Positions 46,379-55,836 of a stretch of 64,000 bases of DNA are shown here, in pieces (position 1 is the first letter of the stretch; each line of letters starts with the position of its first letter). Made by a program: the position numbers and the translations under genes. The notes beneath the pieces are model-generated. The model was not told where the DNA came from, made no database searches, and saw only the letters and a list, made by a program, of their open reading frames with translations. The stretch comes from G963701675 sp963701675 (lineage in GTDB: Bacteria; Planctomycetota; Planctomycetia; Gemmatales; Gemmataceae), in NCBI GenBank assembly GCA_963701675.1, contig OY969623.1, forward strand, positions 7,440,001-7,504,000, read 5' to 3'.

Positions 46379-46927
46379 TCAGAACGGACATTCTTCGACG
46401 GCCGCATCCAGCGAATGAGTGAAATCATGGAACGGCCGGGCCATTCGCCGAAACACCGCCGTCGGCAACGATACGGTGCCCCAGCGCGGGCTACGGATTC
46501 GCATATGCGATCGATAGTCATCTACGTCAATCGCCCGCAGCAAATAGCGTTTCCCGCGCCACGTCCATAGATCGTCGGTGTCCTCCGGCAGTTCCAAATC
46601 CGGCCGCATGTGGTAGACGAAAACCAGTAGGCCGCGGTAGCCAGGTCCCGACAAGTCGCTCCAGCGGACCAGCCCGTTGATGTCGTCACGGGTCGACCAG
46701 CACTCCCACACGGGGCGCGGTCGTTCCGGCGTCCCGCCGGGAAAACGTCGCCCCTTGACGTCCACCAACAAGCGGGCGCCATAGGCGCCGTAGACGATGA
46801 AATCGAGGCTCTTGACCCGCGTGTCGCCCATGAGCGCACGTCGCGTTTCGTCAACGGCGACATAGCACAGCCCATGCCACTGCAGGTACGCCTCGACCGC
46901 CGCCTCATAGTGGTTGCTGCGATCCAT
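46379..46927 (-). CDS. PD-(D/E)XK nuclease-like protein, unknown
   Basis: ATG 46927 has GGAG eight bases upstream. The 182-residue protein has HYEAAVEAYLQWHGL (E8/E12), KSLDFIVYG (D42) and LLVDVKGRRFPGG (D56-x-K58), an order and spacing like the E...D...(D/E)xK active site of restriction-type and Holliday-junction-type nucleases. This assignment is inference from pattern only. The neighbours (M50 protease, nusA) give no functional clue. Confidence 0.55.
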   Translation of the reverse strand: MDRSNHYEAAVEAYLQWHGLCYVAVDETRRALMGDTRVKSLDFIVYGAYGARLLVDVKGRRFPGGTPERPRPVWECWSTRDDINGLVRWSDLSGPGYRGLLVFVYHMRPDLELPEDTDDLWTWRGKRYLLRAIDVDDYRSHMRIRSPRWGTVSLPTAVFRRMARPFHDFTHSLDAAVEECPF

Positions 46928-46934
46928 CGGGCTC

Positions 46935-48007
46935 CTACCGGTGCTTGTACCGATCACTAACCCGCTTCAGAAACCGCCGTTCCTCGTCGGACAACGACGT
47001 TAATCCCTCACGTTGTACCTTTTCCAACAACTGGTCCATGCGCCGCTCCTCGAATTCGCGATTTTCGACTTCGCGCTGAAGGCGGCGTTGGGTGCGGCGC
47101 TGGAGCCATCGTTGAAAGAAGCTCGGCCGTCGGCGCCGGGGTGGCGGCGGCGCATCGCCTTCAAGGCTGGTGTATCCTTGGGAGAAATCGTAGCCAAACG
47201 GCGAGTCGTCGCCGCCGGTTTCCAACACAATAAACTGTTGCCGGCACGTGGTGAAGATGAAAAAAGCCAAACACAGAGTCAGGAGGTCATTGATCGCTAC
47301 CGCGGCAACCACGATCACCAGTGCGGTGGCGAAGCCGACGTAAACCGCCACGATGGTCGCCTGGCGGAAACCGTACCACGGCCAGAGCGCGCCTTGCAGC
47401 ATTCGGCCGCCGTCGAGCGGAAACCCAGGCAGAAGGTTGAACAGGAAGAGGATCCAATTCAACCAGAAGGCACGGGCCAGGAGGGCAACGCCAAGCGACA
47501 CCTCGCCGGCCGGGGTTCCATTCCAGGTCGAAAGTTGCGCAAGCAGGGTAGCGCTGCGATCGCCAAATGAAAGTTCCGTTCGGAATGGATACCAGGTCAG
47601 TTCGAAAGGCGGCCGCAAACCGTACACGAATGTAAGGATCACGCCGGTCACCACGCAAAGCAGTATGTTGACCGCGGGCCCCGCCGCCACGGCGATCAGG
47701 TGGGCGCGTGGGCGATGAGGAAGGTCCAGAGCGGCCAGGCCTCCCAGAGGCCAGATCAGGATTTCATGGGCGTCGCCGCCTACTTGCCGCGCGCCGAAGC
47801 AATGTCCGAACTCGTGCAGAAGCACCGAGACAAAAATGATAAGGAGAATGAGTGCGGTGTCGAGGGTGCGCTGCGCGGAAATGGCGGATCGTGCAGCCAA
47901 ACCCGAAGAAGCAGGCCGAGCGCAATAATCGGGAATAGGACGTGAATTCGGATCGCTATTCCGAAAGCACGGCCAATCGGAAACGACCACGAAAACGGAT
48001 CGCGCAT
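46935..48007 (-). CDS. Site-2-protease-type M50 membrane metalloprotease with DUF6576-like tail (frameshifted near 47870)
   Basis: The natural start is ATG 48007 (MRDPFSWSFPIGRAFGIAIR, VLFPIIALGLLLRVWLHDPP). That frame is lost near 47870, and the rest (AQRTLDTALILLIIFVSVLL) is read in another frame to 46935. The zinc motif HEFGHCFGARQ is in a membrane helix, and NLLPGFPLDGGRML carries the second ligand region of M50 proteases. The cytoplasmic C-terminus (RRMDQLLEKVQREGLTSLSD then EERRFLKRVSDRYKHR) matches the DUF6576 pattern seen in rhomboid-like proteins. It probably cleaves membrane regulators. Confidence 0.85.
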
Positions 48008-48109
48008 CGGACTTCACTCAGCTATGTTTCCCGTAGCCGATCGGTCTGAGATGCCATCTTATCAGCCGTCCCGCGCAATCCGAAGCACGAAATTCGCGCG
48101 GACAAGTCG

Positions 48110-49519
48110 TCATTCGTCGTCGTCGCGAGCCGGCGGTGCGGCCGGGGCTTCTCCGAGCACCTCGGCGGCGGAGCGGACCTCCGTTTCTTCCGGGGCCGAA
48201 TCGTCCGGTCCGAAGAGCGTTTCGACTGTGGGCTTGGCATCGCCTGGTTCCTCGGAATCGGTTTCCGGGAAGAGATCGGCGGCGCTCAAGGCGCCGGCCG
48301 GGCGTGCGGGCGCTACGGCGGGCGCCGAGGCGCGGGCCTCGGCTTCGGCGGCCTTGGCCGCCTTCGTTTCCTCTTCGACGCGCTCGGCGGATGATTCCGC
48401 GAACACGATCATCTCCGCCGCCTGTTCTTCCGAAACGCCTGCCAGCTCCGCGAGTTGCGCATTTTCCAAGAACGTCAAATCGTCATACGACAAGAAGCCT
48501 TCTTCGATGAACACCTCAACCAATTCGTCGGCCACTCCCGGAATCTGTCGGAACCAGCCCTCGGCGCGCTCGATGCCCTCGTTGAGCTCGTCGTGCGTCA
48601 TGATCTCGATGTCCCAGCCGACCAGTTTGGACGCCAGGCGCACATTCTGTCCGCGTCGACCGATCGCCAGCGACAATTGATCTTCCTTCACCAGCACGAT
48701 GGCCCGTCCCAGGCGCGGATAGAGAAATACTTCTTCGATCTGGGCAGGTTGGAGGGCGTTGGGAATCATGACTTGCAGCGAGTCGTTCCAGCGGACGATG
48801 TCGATGCGTTCGCCGCCTAGTTCATCGACGATGTTCTTGATGCGGCTGCCGCGGACGCCTACGCATGCTCCGACGCAATCCACCTTCAAATCGATGCTGG
48901 AAACGGCGATCTTGGCTCGATACCCGGCCTCGCGGGCCAGGGCCTTGATTTCGATCGTGCGGTCGGAGATTTCCGGAATCTCATTTTCGAAAAGTCGCCG
49001 GACGAAGTCGGTGTGCGTGCGCGATAAGACAATCTTGACGCGCTGGCCGACCTTGCGGACATCGAGAATCACGGCCTTGACGCGTTCGCCGACGTGATGA
49101 GTTTCACCGGGAATCTGTTCGCCACGGGGAAGTATCGCTTCCGCCTTTCCCAGGCTCACGGTAGCCGCACCGCCTTCGAAACGCTGGACGGTTCCGTGAA
49201 CCAGGTCGCCCTTTTGCGCCGCATATTCATCGAACGTGGCGTTACATTCCGCTTCCCGGATCTTCTGAATCATCACCTGCTTGGCGCTTTGGGCTGCGAT
49301 CCGGCCGAGTAATTCCGGATCGATGACATCCTCGCCGCGCCGCGCCGTGATCGCTCCCGAGTCGCGGTCGATGGTGACGAGCACCGACTCCTCCTCGCCA
49401 AAATGCTTGGCCGACGCCAACTGCACCGCGGCTTCGATCCCTTCGAAGATGATCTCTTTCGATATGTTCTTTTCGCGGTGCATCAAATCGACGACCCGCA
49501 AAAGCTCAGCGCCATTCAT
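48110..49519 (-). CDS. nusA: Transcription termination/antitermination protein NusA
   Basis: 469 residues. N-terminal RNA-polymerase-binding domain (ELLRVVDLMHREKNISKEII), S1 domain (DLVHGTVQRFEGGAATVSLG), KH1 and KH2 (VDCVGACVGVRGSRIKNIVD, LSLAIGRRGQNVRLASKLVG), then a helix-hairpin region (LSYDDLTFLENAQLAELAGV) and an acidic, alanine-rich tail. NusA controls pausing and termination. In most bacteria infB follows; here the M50 gene follows instead. A terminator lies 115 bases upstream of the start. Confidence 0.97.
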   Translation of the reverse strand: MNGAELLRVVDLMHREKNISKEIIFEGIEAAVQLASAKHFGEEESVLVTIDRDSGAITARRGEDVIDPELLGRIAAQSAKQVMIQKIREAECNATFDEYAAQKGDLVHGTVQRFEGGAATVSLGKAEAILPRGEQIPGETHHVGERVKAVILDVRKVGQRVKIVLSRTHTDFVRRLFENEIPEISDRTIEIKALAREAGYRAKIAVSSIDLKVDCVGACVGVRGSRIKNIVDELGGERIDIVRWNDSLQVMIPNALQPAQIEEVFLYPRLGRAIVLVKEDQLSLAIGRRGQNVRLASKLVGWDIEIMTHDELNEGIERAEGWFRQIPGVADELVEVFIEEGFLSYDDLTFLENAQLAELAGVSEEQAAEMIVFAESSAERVEEETKAAKAAEAEARASAPAVAPARPAGALSAADLFPETDSEEPGDAKPTVETLFGPDDSAPEETEVRSAAEVLGEAPAAPPARDDDE

Positions 49520-49532
49520 CAATTTCTCCAGC

Positions 49533-49632
49533 AGTTGTCAGTTGTTAGTTGTCAGTTGTCAGTTGATGGTGGCGCGAAACGACTAATCTGTTTCCCAGCC
49601 ACTGACAACTGGCAACTGACAACTGACAACTC
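49533..49632. repeat. (CAGTTGT)n inverted heptad repeats before nusA
   Basis: CAGTTGTCAGTTGTTAGTTG and further copies, about 30 bases of other sequence, then (TGACAAC)n and TGGCAAC copies. The two arms can form a long hairpin in the nusA leader. Confidence 0.85.
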
Positions 49633-49634
49633 CA

Positions 49635-49662
49635 ATAAAAAAAGTGGGAGCAAGTCCCACTT
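49635..49662 (-). terminator. Intrinsic terminator upstream of nusA
   Basis: On the minus strand AAGTGGGA-CTTGC-TCCCACTT is followed by seven to eight T. The stem is perfect. It sits between an upstream minus-strand region with no protein gene and nusA, so it either ends a small RNA or acts as an attenuator for nusA. Confidence 0.75.
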
Positions 49663-50042
49663 GTGCTGCCTTCCTGGTGCGGCGCACCGGAAGCGCACTG
49701 CGCGAGCTATGCGAATCCCGCCGTGGCGACTGTCGATGTCGTTTCGTGTGTCTCAGGTGTCCGCAAGCTCATCCTTCGCATCTCATCGAACCCATGGAAT
49801 CACCACATCCAGGCGATCCGTTTGAGTTCCGTTAGCTATGCACAGGTTACATATATTATTGTGGGCCGAAAGCGGCGATGGAGCAAGGTCAACTCCACCG
49901 ATGCCAAGGCGGGCATGAACGGTCGTAGAATGACTTCCCGCGTTGCGTCGTCTATAGCATAACGGTTGGGCCGGTGGTCCTGGCTCCACACGAAGGCATT
50001 CGTAAAATCGACCTGGACATCAAGCAGTGGCCGGGAATTCGC
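49663..50042. other. Non-coding region, possible small RNA on the minus strand
   Basis: No convincing protein gene. Several hairpins (e.g. GGTGCGCCGCACC near 49676) precede the terminator on the minus strand, and an AT-rich patch (ATAATATATG, about 49850) could be a promoter. The transcript would be about 190-200 bases. I could not match it to a known RNA family. Confidence 0.35.
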
Positions 50043-51065
50043 ATGAAGGCGCGGCAAGCCTTTACATTAATTGAACTTTTGGTGGTGATTGCCATCATCG
50101 GTGTCCTGGTAGCCTTGTTGCTACCGGCCGTGCAGAAAGTTCGCGAAGCCGCCAACCGCACCAGTTGCACCAATCACTTGAAGCAACTGGGCCTGGCCCT
50201 GCACCACTACCACGACCGCGTCGGCAACTTCCCGTCGAGCATGCAACCCAAATCCTGGCCCGCTGATCCGAGCTTGCCGGGCTATTTTTTCAGTTGGAGC
50301 GTGCTGACCGAAATCACCGCGTTTCTCGAACTGAGCAACCTCTATCAGACGATGGATTTGTCCTACCCGCTTTACGTGAAAGGCGCTACCGGATTCGTGG
50401 TGTCGCCCCCGAACCAGTTTGCCGCCGGTCAGACGGTTCGCATCTTCCTCTGTCCGGCGGACAAACAAATGCCGGTCTCGAGCGGCTTCGGCGTCCAGAA
50501 CTTCGGCCCGACGAACTACGTGGCTTGCGGCGGCACCGGCGCCAACGGCGGCTCACCGTACCAGGCGGACGGCATCTTCTTCGCTCATTCCCGTACTCGC
50601 ATTACCGACATTACCGACGGCGCCAGCAACACTGTCCTCCTTTCGGAAAGTACACTGGGCGACGGCGCCGAAAACGCCAGCGGAAGCCCGATCCCGGGCG
50701 ATCCGCAGACGATGTACGCCTTTGTCGGACCGAAGCCGCTCGACACGGCTACGTGCCAGGGCGCCAAACTTTGGAATTTCACGAACCGGCGCGGATTTCA
50801 ATGGGTCAGCGGTGAGTATCGCTGCGCGGCATACAACCATTTCTATCCGCCGAACCACACAGAGCCGGATTGCTTCACTTACAGCCTGGATCCACCGACG
50901 GTCTACACCAGCTTCGGTTGGCGCGGCGCTCGCAGCCGGCATCCGGGCGGCGTCAACGTGACGCTAGGCGACGGATCCGTTCGTTTTCTGACCAACGTCA
51001 TCGACCTTCCCGCGTGGCGGGCGCTGTCGACACGTTCTGGGAATGAGAGCCCTAGTGGTTTCTAG
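50043..51065 (+). CDS. DUF1559 prepilin-like protein
   Basis: ATG 50043 gives MKARQAFTLIELLVVIAIIG, then LLPAVQKVREAANRTSCTNH, the planctomycete DUF1559 start. The body has FLELSNLYQTMDL, IFLCPADKQM, ITDITDGASNTVLLSESTLG and RHPGGVNVTLGDGSVRFLTN. 340 residues, intact, and longer than its two relatives here. The extended reading to 49974 lacks support. It precedes a beta-propeller surface protein and could be part of the secretion apparatus or a surface fibre. Confidence 0.92.
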   Translation: MKARQAFTLIELLVVIAIIGVLVALLLPAVQKVREAANRTSCTNHLKQLGLALHHYHDRVGNFPSSMQPKSWPADPSLPGYFFSWSVLTEITAFLELSNLYQTMDLSYPLYVKGATGFVVSPPNQFAAGQTVRIFLCPADKQMPVSSGFGVQNFGPTNYVACGGTGANGGSPYQADGIFFAHSRTRITDITDGASNTVLLSESTLGDGAENASGSPIPGDPQTMYAFVGPKPLDTATCQGAKLWNFTNRRGFQWVSGEYRCAAYNHFYPPNHTEPDCFTYSLDPPTVYTSFGWRGARSRHPGGVNVTLGDGSVRFLTNVIDLPAWRALSTRSGNESPSGF

Positions 51066-51116
51066 ATACAGAAGATAACGATCGCCTTACCTATTCACTC
51101 TTCGAGGAGCACCGGG

Positions 51117-52367
51117 ATGACTCGCAAAGCCAATCGAACTCAATTGCAATTGATCGCGCTGGAAACGCGCTTGCTGCCGACCAGCGCGTTGCCGATAGGA
51201 CATATGCCTTCGGTTTCGATGGATAGCCAGCCGATTCTAGAGACGTCGCAGTTCAAGCCGGCGCAACGCCGCGTACACCCGTCCGATGACGCCTCCCGGG
51301 CGGTGACTGGTTCCGATAGCGGCAATTCGATTGCCCTGGATTCCGTGGGCAATTCCTACATCACCGGCTCGTACTGGAACGGGACCGATACCGACATCTT
51401 TGTTTCCAAGATTACGCCGACGGGAACCATTATCTTCACCACGGTACTGCCGAATCTAGGTGATGACAGCGGCAACGCCCTCGCCATCGACACGCGCGGC
51501 AATGGTTTTGTCGCCGGGTCGCGCACCACACCGGGCGGCGACGTCGATGCGTTTTTGGCGAAGTTCACGCGCAGCGGCCTTTTGATCACGATGACTACGA
51601 TCGTCAATCCAGGAGCGGATAGCGGAAATGGTGTCGCACTCGGCGCCGGCAATAACGGCTACATGACCGGATCGTTCTGGAACGGCGCCGACAGCGACTT
51701 GATCGTTTCGCGCTTTTTAGCCACCACCAGCATCTCGTGCAGCAATACCTACTCGAACACCGGCAATGACAGCGGTAATTCCGTCGCGCTCGACGCCGCA
51801 TTCAACGCATATGTGACCGGCAGCCTGGCCGTTGGCGCCGACGAGCACCTCGCCTGGGCGAAATACAACTCGGCATGCGGATTCGTGAATGCGACAACGA
51901 TTGCAAACACTGGGCTGAACGCCGGGTACGGCATCGCCGTGGACGCCGCCGGCGAAGGATACGTGACCGGAAAGTACTGGACCGGGGTTGACCATGATTT
52001 CATCATCGCGCGCGTTACCGCGGCTGGACTATTTCCGAATTCGTTCGTATATCCCAACCCCGGTGACGAACGCGGCAACGCCGTTGTGTTCGATTCGTCG
52101 TTCAACGCCTATGTAACCGGCGCGTTTACGTTTTTCTCGGACGTGTACGTTTACATCGCCATCTTTGATTCGACGTGCACGCTATTGAACGGAAACTTCA
52201 TTCCGCACACAGGTGAGGACCGCGGCATGGATATCGCGCTCAACGGCAGCGGCCATTCGTTCGTGACCGGCGCCTTCGACGGCGGCAGCTTCACCGACGC
52301 GTTTGTGGCGCAATTCGATCCTGCGTTGGCGTTCGTGAATCAGTTCTTCATTCCGAATCCGAATTAG
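51117..52367 (+). CDS. Secreted SBBP-type beta-propeller repeat protein
   Basis: 416 residues. GAGGAG lies upstream of ATG 51117. The N-terminus LQLIALETRLLPTS is a variant of the planctomycete surface motif. About seven repeats of the form D-S-G-N-S-I-A-L-D-x-x-G-N-x-Y-I-T-G-S follow (DDSGNALAIDTRGNGFVAGS, ADSGNGVALGAGNNGYMTGS, NDSGNSVALDAAFNAYVTGS, ERGNAVVFDSSFNAYVTGAF), as in SBBP beta-propellers. No enzymatic motif. Probably structural or ligand-binding on the cell surface. Confidence 0.82.
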   Translation: MTRKANRTQLQLIALETRLLPTSALPIGHMPSVSMDSQPILETSQFKPAQRRVHPSDDASRAVTGSDSGNSIALDSVGNSYITGSYWNGTDTDIFVSKITPTGTIIFTTVLPNLGDDSGNALAIDTRGNGFVAGSRTTPGGDVDAFLAKFTRSGLLITMTTIVNPGADSGNGVALGAGNNGYMTGSFWNGADSDLIVSRFLATTSISCSNTYSNTGNDSGNSVALDAAFNAYVTGSLAVGADEHLAWAKYNSACGFVNATTIANTGLNAGYGIAVDAAGEGYVTGKYWTGVDHDFIIARVTAAGLFPNSFVYPNPGDERGNAVVFDSSFNAYVTGAFTFFSDVYVYIAIFDSTCTLLNGNFIPHTGEDRGMDIALNGSGHSFVTGAFDGGSFTDAFVAQFDPALAFVNQFFIPNPN

Positions 52368-52458
52368 GTGAGACTTGTTTAGCCCCGGCTCTCGGAGCCG
52401 GGTGCACTTGTCCGCGCCGATAAGAGCGTCGGTTCAACAGGTAGTCGCGAAAACGAAG

Positions 52459-52493
52459 AAGGCTCTCGAAGCCACTATGGCCTCAAGAGCCTT
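52459..52493 (-). terminator. Terminator hairpin after the first metalloprotease gene
   Basis: AAGGCTCT pairs with AGAGCCTT; T-rich sequence (CTTCGTTTTC) follows on the minus strand. The two sibling genes have hairpins at the same distance from their stops. Confidence 0.65.
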
Positions 52494-52516
52494 TATATGT
52501 TGTTAGATGCGTGAGG

Positions 52517-53995
52517 CTACAGCGACAAGTCCACCGCGTTCACGCCGTCCCCTAACCAATTGATTGCCGCTGTGCCCGTCAGCACGCGGCGAATCACCGC
52601 GGCGGCGGACGTGGTCTTCGAATCTTGATTCGACAGGTCGGTTGCAATCGTCGCAGGTTCCGCGCGAAGCAGATCGGTGAAGCCCGCCGGTGTCGCCGCG
52701 TTCGTTTGCTTTTGGGCAACGGTCGCCAGTGCCGCGGCCTCGTCACCGGCGCGGGCCATGGCAGCCGCGGCCAGGCACTGCGCACAGCCACAGCCGAGTT
52801 CCTTGAATGACGGTAACGGCTCGTCGGCTCTCGGATCAACGCCCGTAAACAGTGAAGCCATAGGGCTGGTATTGATCACACCGTCGTCCGGTCCTGGGAT
52901 CAGACCGCCGCTGGGAACGGTGCCACTGAGGCTGTAAGCGCCGACTTCACCGTAGTCACCGTCGCTTTTCACTACGAGGTATTTCTTGCCGCCGGGAACG
53001 CTGAAATTGATCGTGGCGTTGAACACATTTCCAGCCGGATCCGCGGTTGCCAACAGCACGGGCGTGCCGTCCACGTCCTGGTAAAGTTCCAGGATGGCGT
53101 CAAAATTCGGACCAATCGCCACCGGGCTGACCGTGATCGACGCACTTCCGGCAGGGGAAGTAAAGGCAAACCAATCGACGTCTGAAGTTTGATGGATGAC
53201 TCCGGTCAGATTACCGGCAAGCACTCCGGAGTTGTTGCGGAGGCGTCGCGCCGACGTGGACACATTGGCAATGTCGTCGGCGACATAGCCGAATCCATTG
53301 CTCGAATTCGAGATGATATTCATGTCATTCTGCGTGCCACACCCCTCGAATCCCAGCCACCAAAGATCGCGCGTGGAACTATACGGCGTTCCCATCAGCG
53401 GTCCCTTGCTTTCGCCGTTGTATGTGCCGCCGGGATGGTAGCCTCCGCATGCGGGGAGGTCCTGGTGACCTAGTCCGAACGTATGGCCTGCTTCATGTGA
53501 CACCACCATGGCGATCGACTTATCGTTCGTGCCAAAGCTCGTCGTGATGACCCAGGCGACGTTCGGACCGCTATTGTAGAACGACCCGACACAGGCGACG
53601 CCGGCGACGCCTGAGCCTAAGCCAGGCGTCTTTCCGATGGAGAGGCGAACGGCATGCTTGTCATTGAAGTCGCTGGGAAGCACGGTGGTCACGTTGATCC
53701 TGAACGGCCGATAGTCCTCCGCCACACGCTGCCAGATCTTGTCGATCATGCTCAGTTCCGTGGCGCTGAACGTGGTCAGGTCGCCGTCGGTGCTGAAGAC
53801 CGGAGCGTTGACGTTTGATGCGTAGCCGCACCAGCTTCCGGGATAGGAATGGCCGTCGAAGTCCAGATAAAGTTGTGCAAAGGCGGTTGGGTCGCTGTTG
53901 TACGCCGGAACAATCGGCGCGGGGTTCTCCCGTTTTTCGAGCGATTCGAGCCGAAGGGATACGTTACGAAGGCGATGGCGAGTCAACGCGGACAT
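52517..53995 (-). CDS. Secreted zinc metalloprotease with PPC domain, copy 1
   Basis: Start at ATG 53995 with GAGGAGGA upstream. 492 residues. N-terminal motif RLESLEKRENPAPIVP, then a conserved region AQLYLDFDGH and INVTTVLPSDFNDKHAVRL. The zinc site is HEAGHTFGLGH (H167, E168, H171, H177). A PPC-type beta domain (residues 270-375, DVDWFAFTSPAGSASITVSP, KKYLVVKSDGDYGEVGAYSL) follows. Near the C-terminus ELGCGCAQCLAAAAMARAGDE forms a small Cys cluster. Probably a surface or secreted protease; substrate unknown. Confidence 0.85.
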   Translation of the reverse strand: MSALTRHRLRNVSLRLESLEKRENPAPIVPAYNSDPTAFAQLYLDFDGHSYPGSWCGYASNVNAPVFSTDGDLTTFSATELSMIDKIWQRVAEDYRPFRINVTTVLPSDFNDKHAVRLSIGKTPGLGSGVAGVACVGSFYNSGPNVAWVITTSFGTNDKSIAMVVSHEAGHTFGLGHQDLPACGGYHPGGTYNGESKGPLMGTPYSSTRDLWWLGFEGCGTQNDMNIISNSSNGFGYVADDIANVSTSARRLRNNSGVLAGNLTGVIHQTSDVDWFAFTSPAGSASITVSPVAIGPNFDAILELYQDVDGTPVLLATADPAGNVFNATINFSVPGGKKYLVVKSDGDYGEVGAYSLSGTVPSGGLIPGPDDGVINTSPMASLFTGVDPRADEPLPSFKELGCGCAQCLAAAAMARAGDEAAALATVAQKQTNAATPAGFTDLLRAEPATIATDLSNQDSKTTSAAAVIRRVLTGTAAINWLGDGVNAVDLSL

Positions 53996-54146
53996 TAAGA
54001 TCCTCCTCGAGCGAGTTGCCTGTGATTGCCACCCAAACGGCGGGCGATATGCCACAGTCGAGTGTAATGGGTGCAACCTGACGATACAAGTGTCCTTCAA
54101 ATGACGACGTACTTCAATGACCAGTCAAGCTGGCAAAACGAAAAGG

Positions 54147-54175
54147 GCCCTCGCGACGCTCATCGTCGCGAGGGC
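54147..54175 (-). terminator. Terminator hairpin after the second metalloprotease gene
   Basis: GCCCTCGCGACG pairs perfectly with CGTCGCGAGGGC around a five-base loop, with TTTTCGTTTT after it on the minus strand. Confidence 0.8.
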
Positions 54176-54201
54176 GGTGCACGTTTCAGATGTGTTCAGG
54201 T

Positions 54202-55695
54202 CTACAAGCCGAGGCCTAATGGATCGTGCGCCAGCGGATCAATGGGCGTCGCCCCGGTGAGGACGCGATGGATCACCTTCGCGCCGGTTGACGACTTTGT
54301 CGTATTCTCGGTCACCCCAGAGATCTGTGGGACGTCGGCCGAGGTGTCCGGATGCGACGTGTTAGAGGTTGCCACAGCGCTTGTGTTCTCCACCGCCATC
54401 GTTGCAAGTGCAAGCCGTTGATCGCCGGCGCGCGCCATCGCCGCGGCGGCGACGCAGCTCGCGCAGCCGCAACCGGCAGGCGGCGGCAACTTGCTATAGT
54501 CCGTGTTGTCCTCGCCGGTGAAGAGCGGAGAGAGCGGGTGTGTGTCCACCTGACTGAGGCTGTCGCCGTCATCGATGCCGGGCAACAAGCTGCCGCTGGG
54601 GACGGTACCGCTAACGCTATAGGCCCCGACTTCGCCATAGTCGCCGTCGCTCTTGACGACGATGTACTTCTTGCCGGACGGAACGTTAAAGTTGATCGTG
54701 GAAGTGAATACGTTGTTGCCGCCGCCACCTGCGGTTGCGAGCAGTACGGGGCTGCCCCCGTTGTCGGACCACAGCTCGACTTCCGTGTCTAGGTTCGGGC
54801 CGAGCGCTGCAACACTTATCGTAATATTGGCGGTACCCGCGGGAGAAGTGAACGCGAACCAATCTTGGTCGGTCGTCTGGTGAATGACGCCCGTCAAACT
54901 GCCTGCAAGTACACCCGAATTGTTACGCAGTCGCCGGGCTCCGTCCTTGCTGTTGCTAATATCGTCGGCACGGTAGCCGAAGCCGTTGCTCGCGTTGGAG
55001 ATAATGGTCATATCGTTTTGGGTGCCACATCCTTCAAAACCCTGCCACCATAGCTCTCGAGTCGCGTTGTACGGTGCGCCCATGATGGGGCCTTTGCTTT
55101 CTCCGTTATAGGTGCTTCCGCCGTGGTAGCCGCCGCAAGGGGGATTGTCCTGGTGCCCCAGGTTGAACGTATGGCCGGCCTCGTGCGAGGTCGCCATGGC
55201 GACATACTTGGCGTTGTTGCTTAGGTTCGGGGAGTGGACGAAGGCGATATTGTTGCTGCTGCCGCCGCTGTAGAAAGAGGCGAGGCAGCCAACGCCGCCG
55301 ACGCCGCTCCAGCCGATGCCACCGCTCTGCCCGCCGATCGCCAGGCGCACCGCGTGTTTGTCATTAAAGTCGCTCGGCAGCACGGTCGTGACGTTGATAT
55401 TGAACGGCGTGTAGTCCTCGGCGATCCGCTTCCAAATCTGGTCGATGAGCGTAAGCTCACTCGCACTGTAATTGTTGGGATCGCCGTCGGTGCCGAAAAC
55501 TGTTGTCGTGATGGAACCCGACGTGCCGCACCAGCCGGACGGGCCGGTGTTGCCGTCAAAATCCAGGTACAGCTGCGCAAAAACGCCAGGATTGCTGTTG
55601 TACACCGGAACAATCGGCGCGGGGTTCTCGCGCTTTTCGAACGATTCGAGGCGCAGGGAGACGTTTCGGAACCAGTTGCGAGTCGATCTAGACAT
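54202..55695 (-). CDS. Secreted zinc metalloprotease with PPC domain, copy 2
   Basis: 497 residues, ATG 55695, with GGAGGA just upstream. Same architecture as copy 1: RLESFEKRENPAPIVP, AQLYLDFDGN, INVTTVLPSDFNDKHAVRL, zinc site HEAGHTFNLGH (H171, E172, H175, H181), PPC domain (DQDWFAFTSPAGTANITISV), and the C-terminal cluster GCGCASCVAAAAMARAGDQ. The Gly/Asn change in the motif (TFNLGH) does not affect the ligands. The intervening sequence is divergent enough to show this is an older duplication. Confidence 0.88.
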   Translation of the reverse strand: MSRSTRNWFRNVSLRLESFEKRENPAPIVPVYNSNPGVFAQLYLDFDGNTGPSGWCGTSGSITTTVFGTDGDPNNYSASELTLIDQIWKRIAEDYTPFNINVTTVLPSDFNDKHAVRLAIGGQSGGIGWSGVGGVGCLASFYSGGSSNNIAFVHSPNLSNNAKYVAMATSHEAGHTFNLGHQDNPPCGGYHGGSTYNGESKGPIMGAPYNATRELWWQGFEGCGTQNDMTIISNASNGFGYRADDISNSKDGARRLRNNSGVLAGSLTGVIHQTTDQDWFAFTSPAGTANITISVAALGPNLDTEVELWSDNGGSPVLLATAGGGGNNVFTSTINFNVPSGKKYIVVKSDGDYGEVGAYSVSGTVPSGSLLPGIDDGDSLSQVDTHPLSPLFTGEDNTDYSKLPPPAGCGCASCVAAAAMARAGDQRLALATMAVENTSAVATSNTSHPDTSADVPQISGVTENTTKSSTGAKVIHRVLTGATPIDPLAHDPLGLGL

Positions 55696-55836
55696 GAGTC
55701 CTCCAGCGAGCGAGTTTGCCTGTGGTAGCCGCCCACAGCGGCGGCCTAAGTTGCGCGAGTAAACTGAGTGTAATTGTTGAATGTGCCCGATTCAAGCAAT
55801 TTTTTCAGCGTGAGCATGACAGAACGCCTGAATGAA

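Noticed and set aside
49660..49720. Signal recognition particle RNA
   Set aside because: AGGAAGGCAGCAC looks like part of it, but there is no GGAA-type tetraloop helix in the right place.
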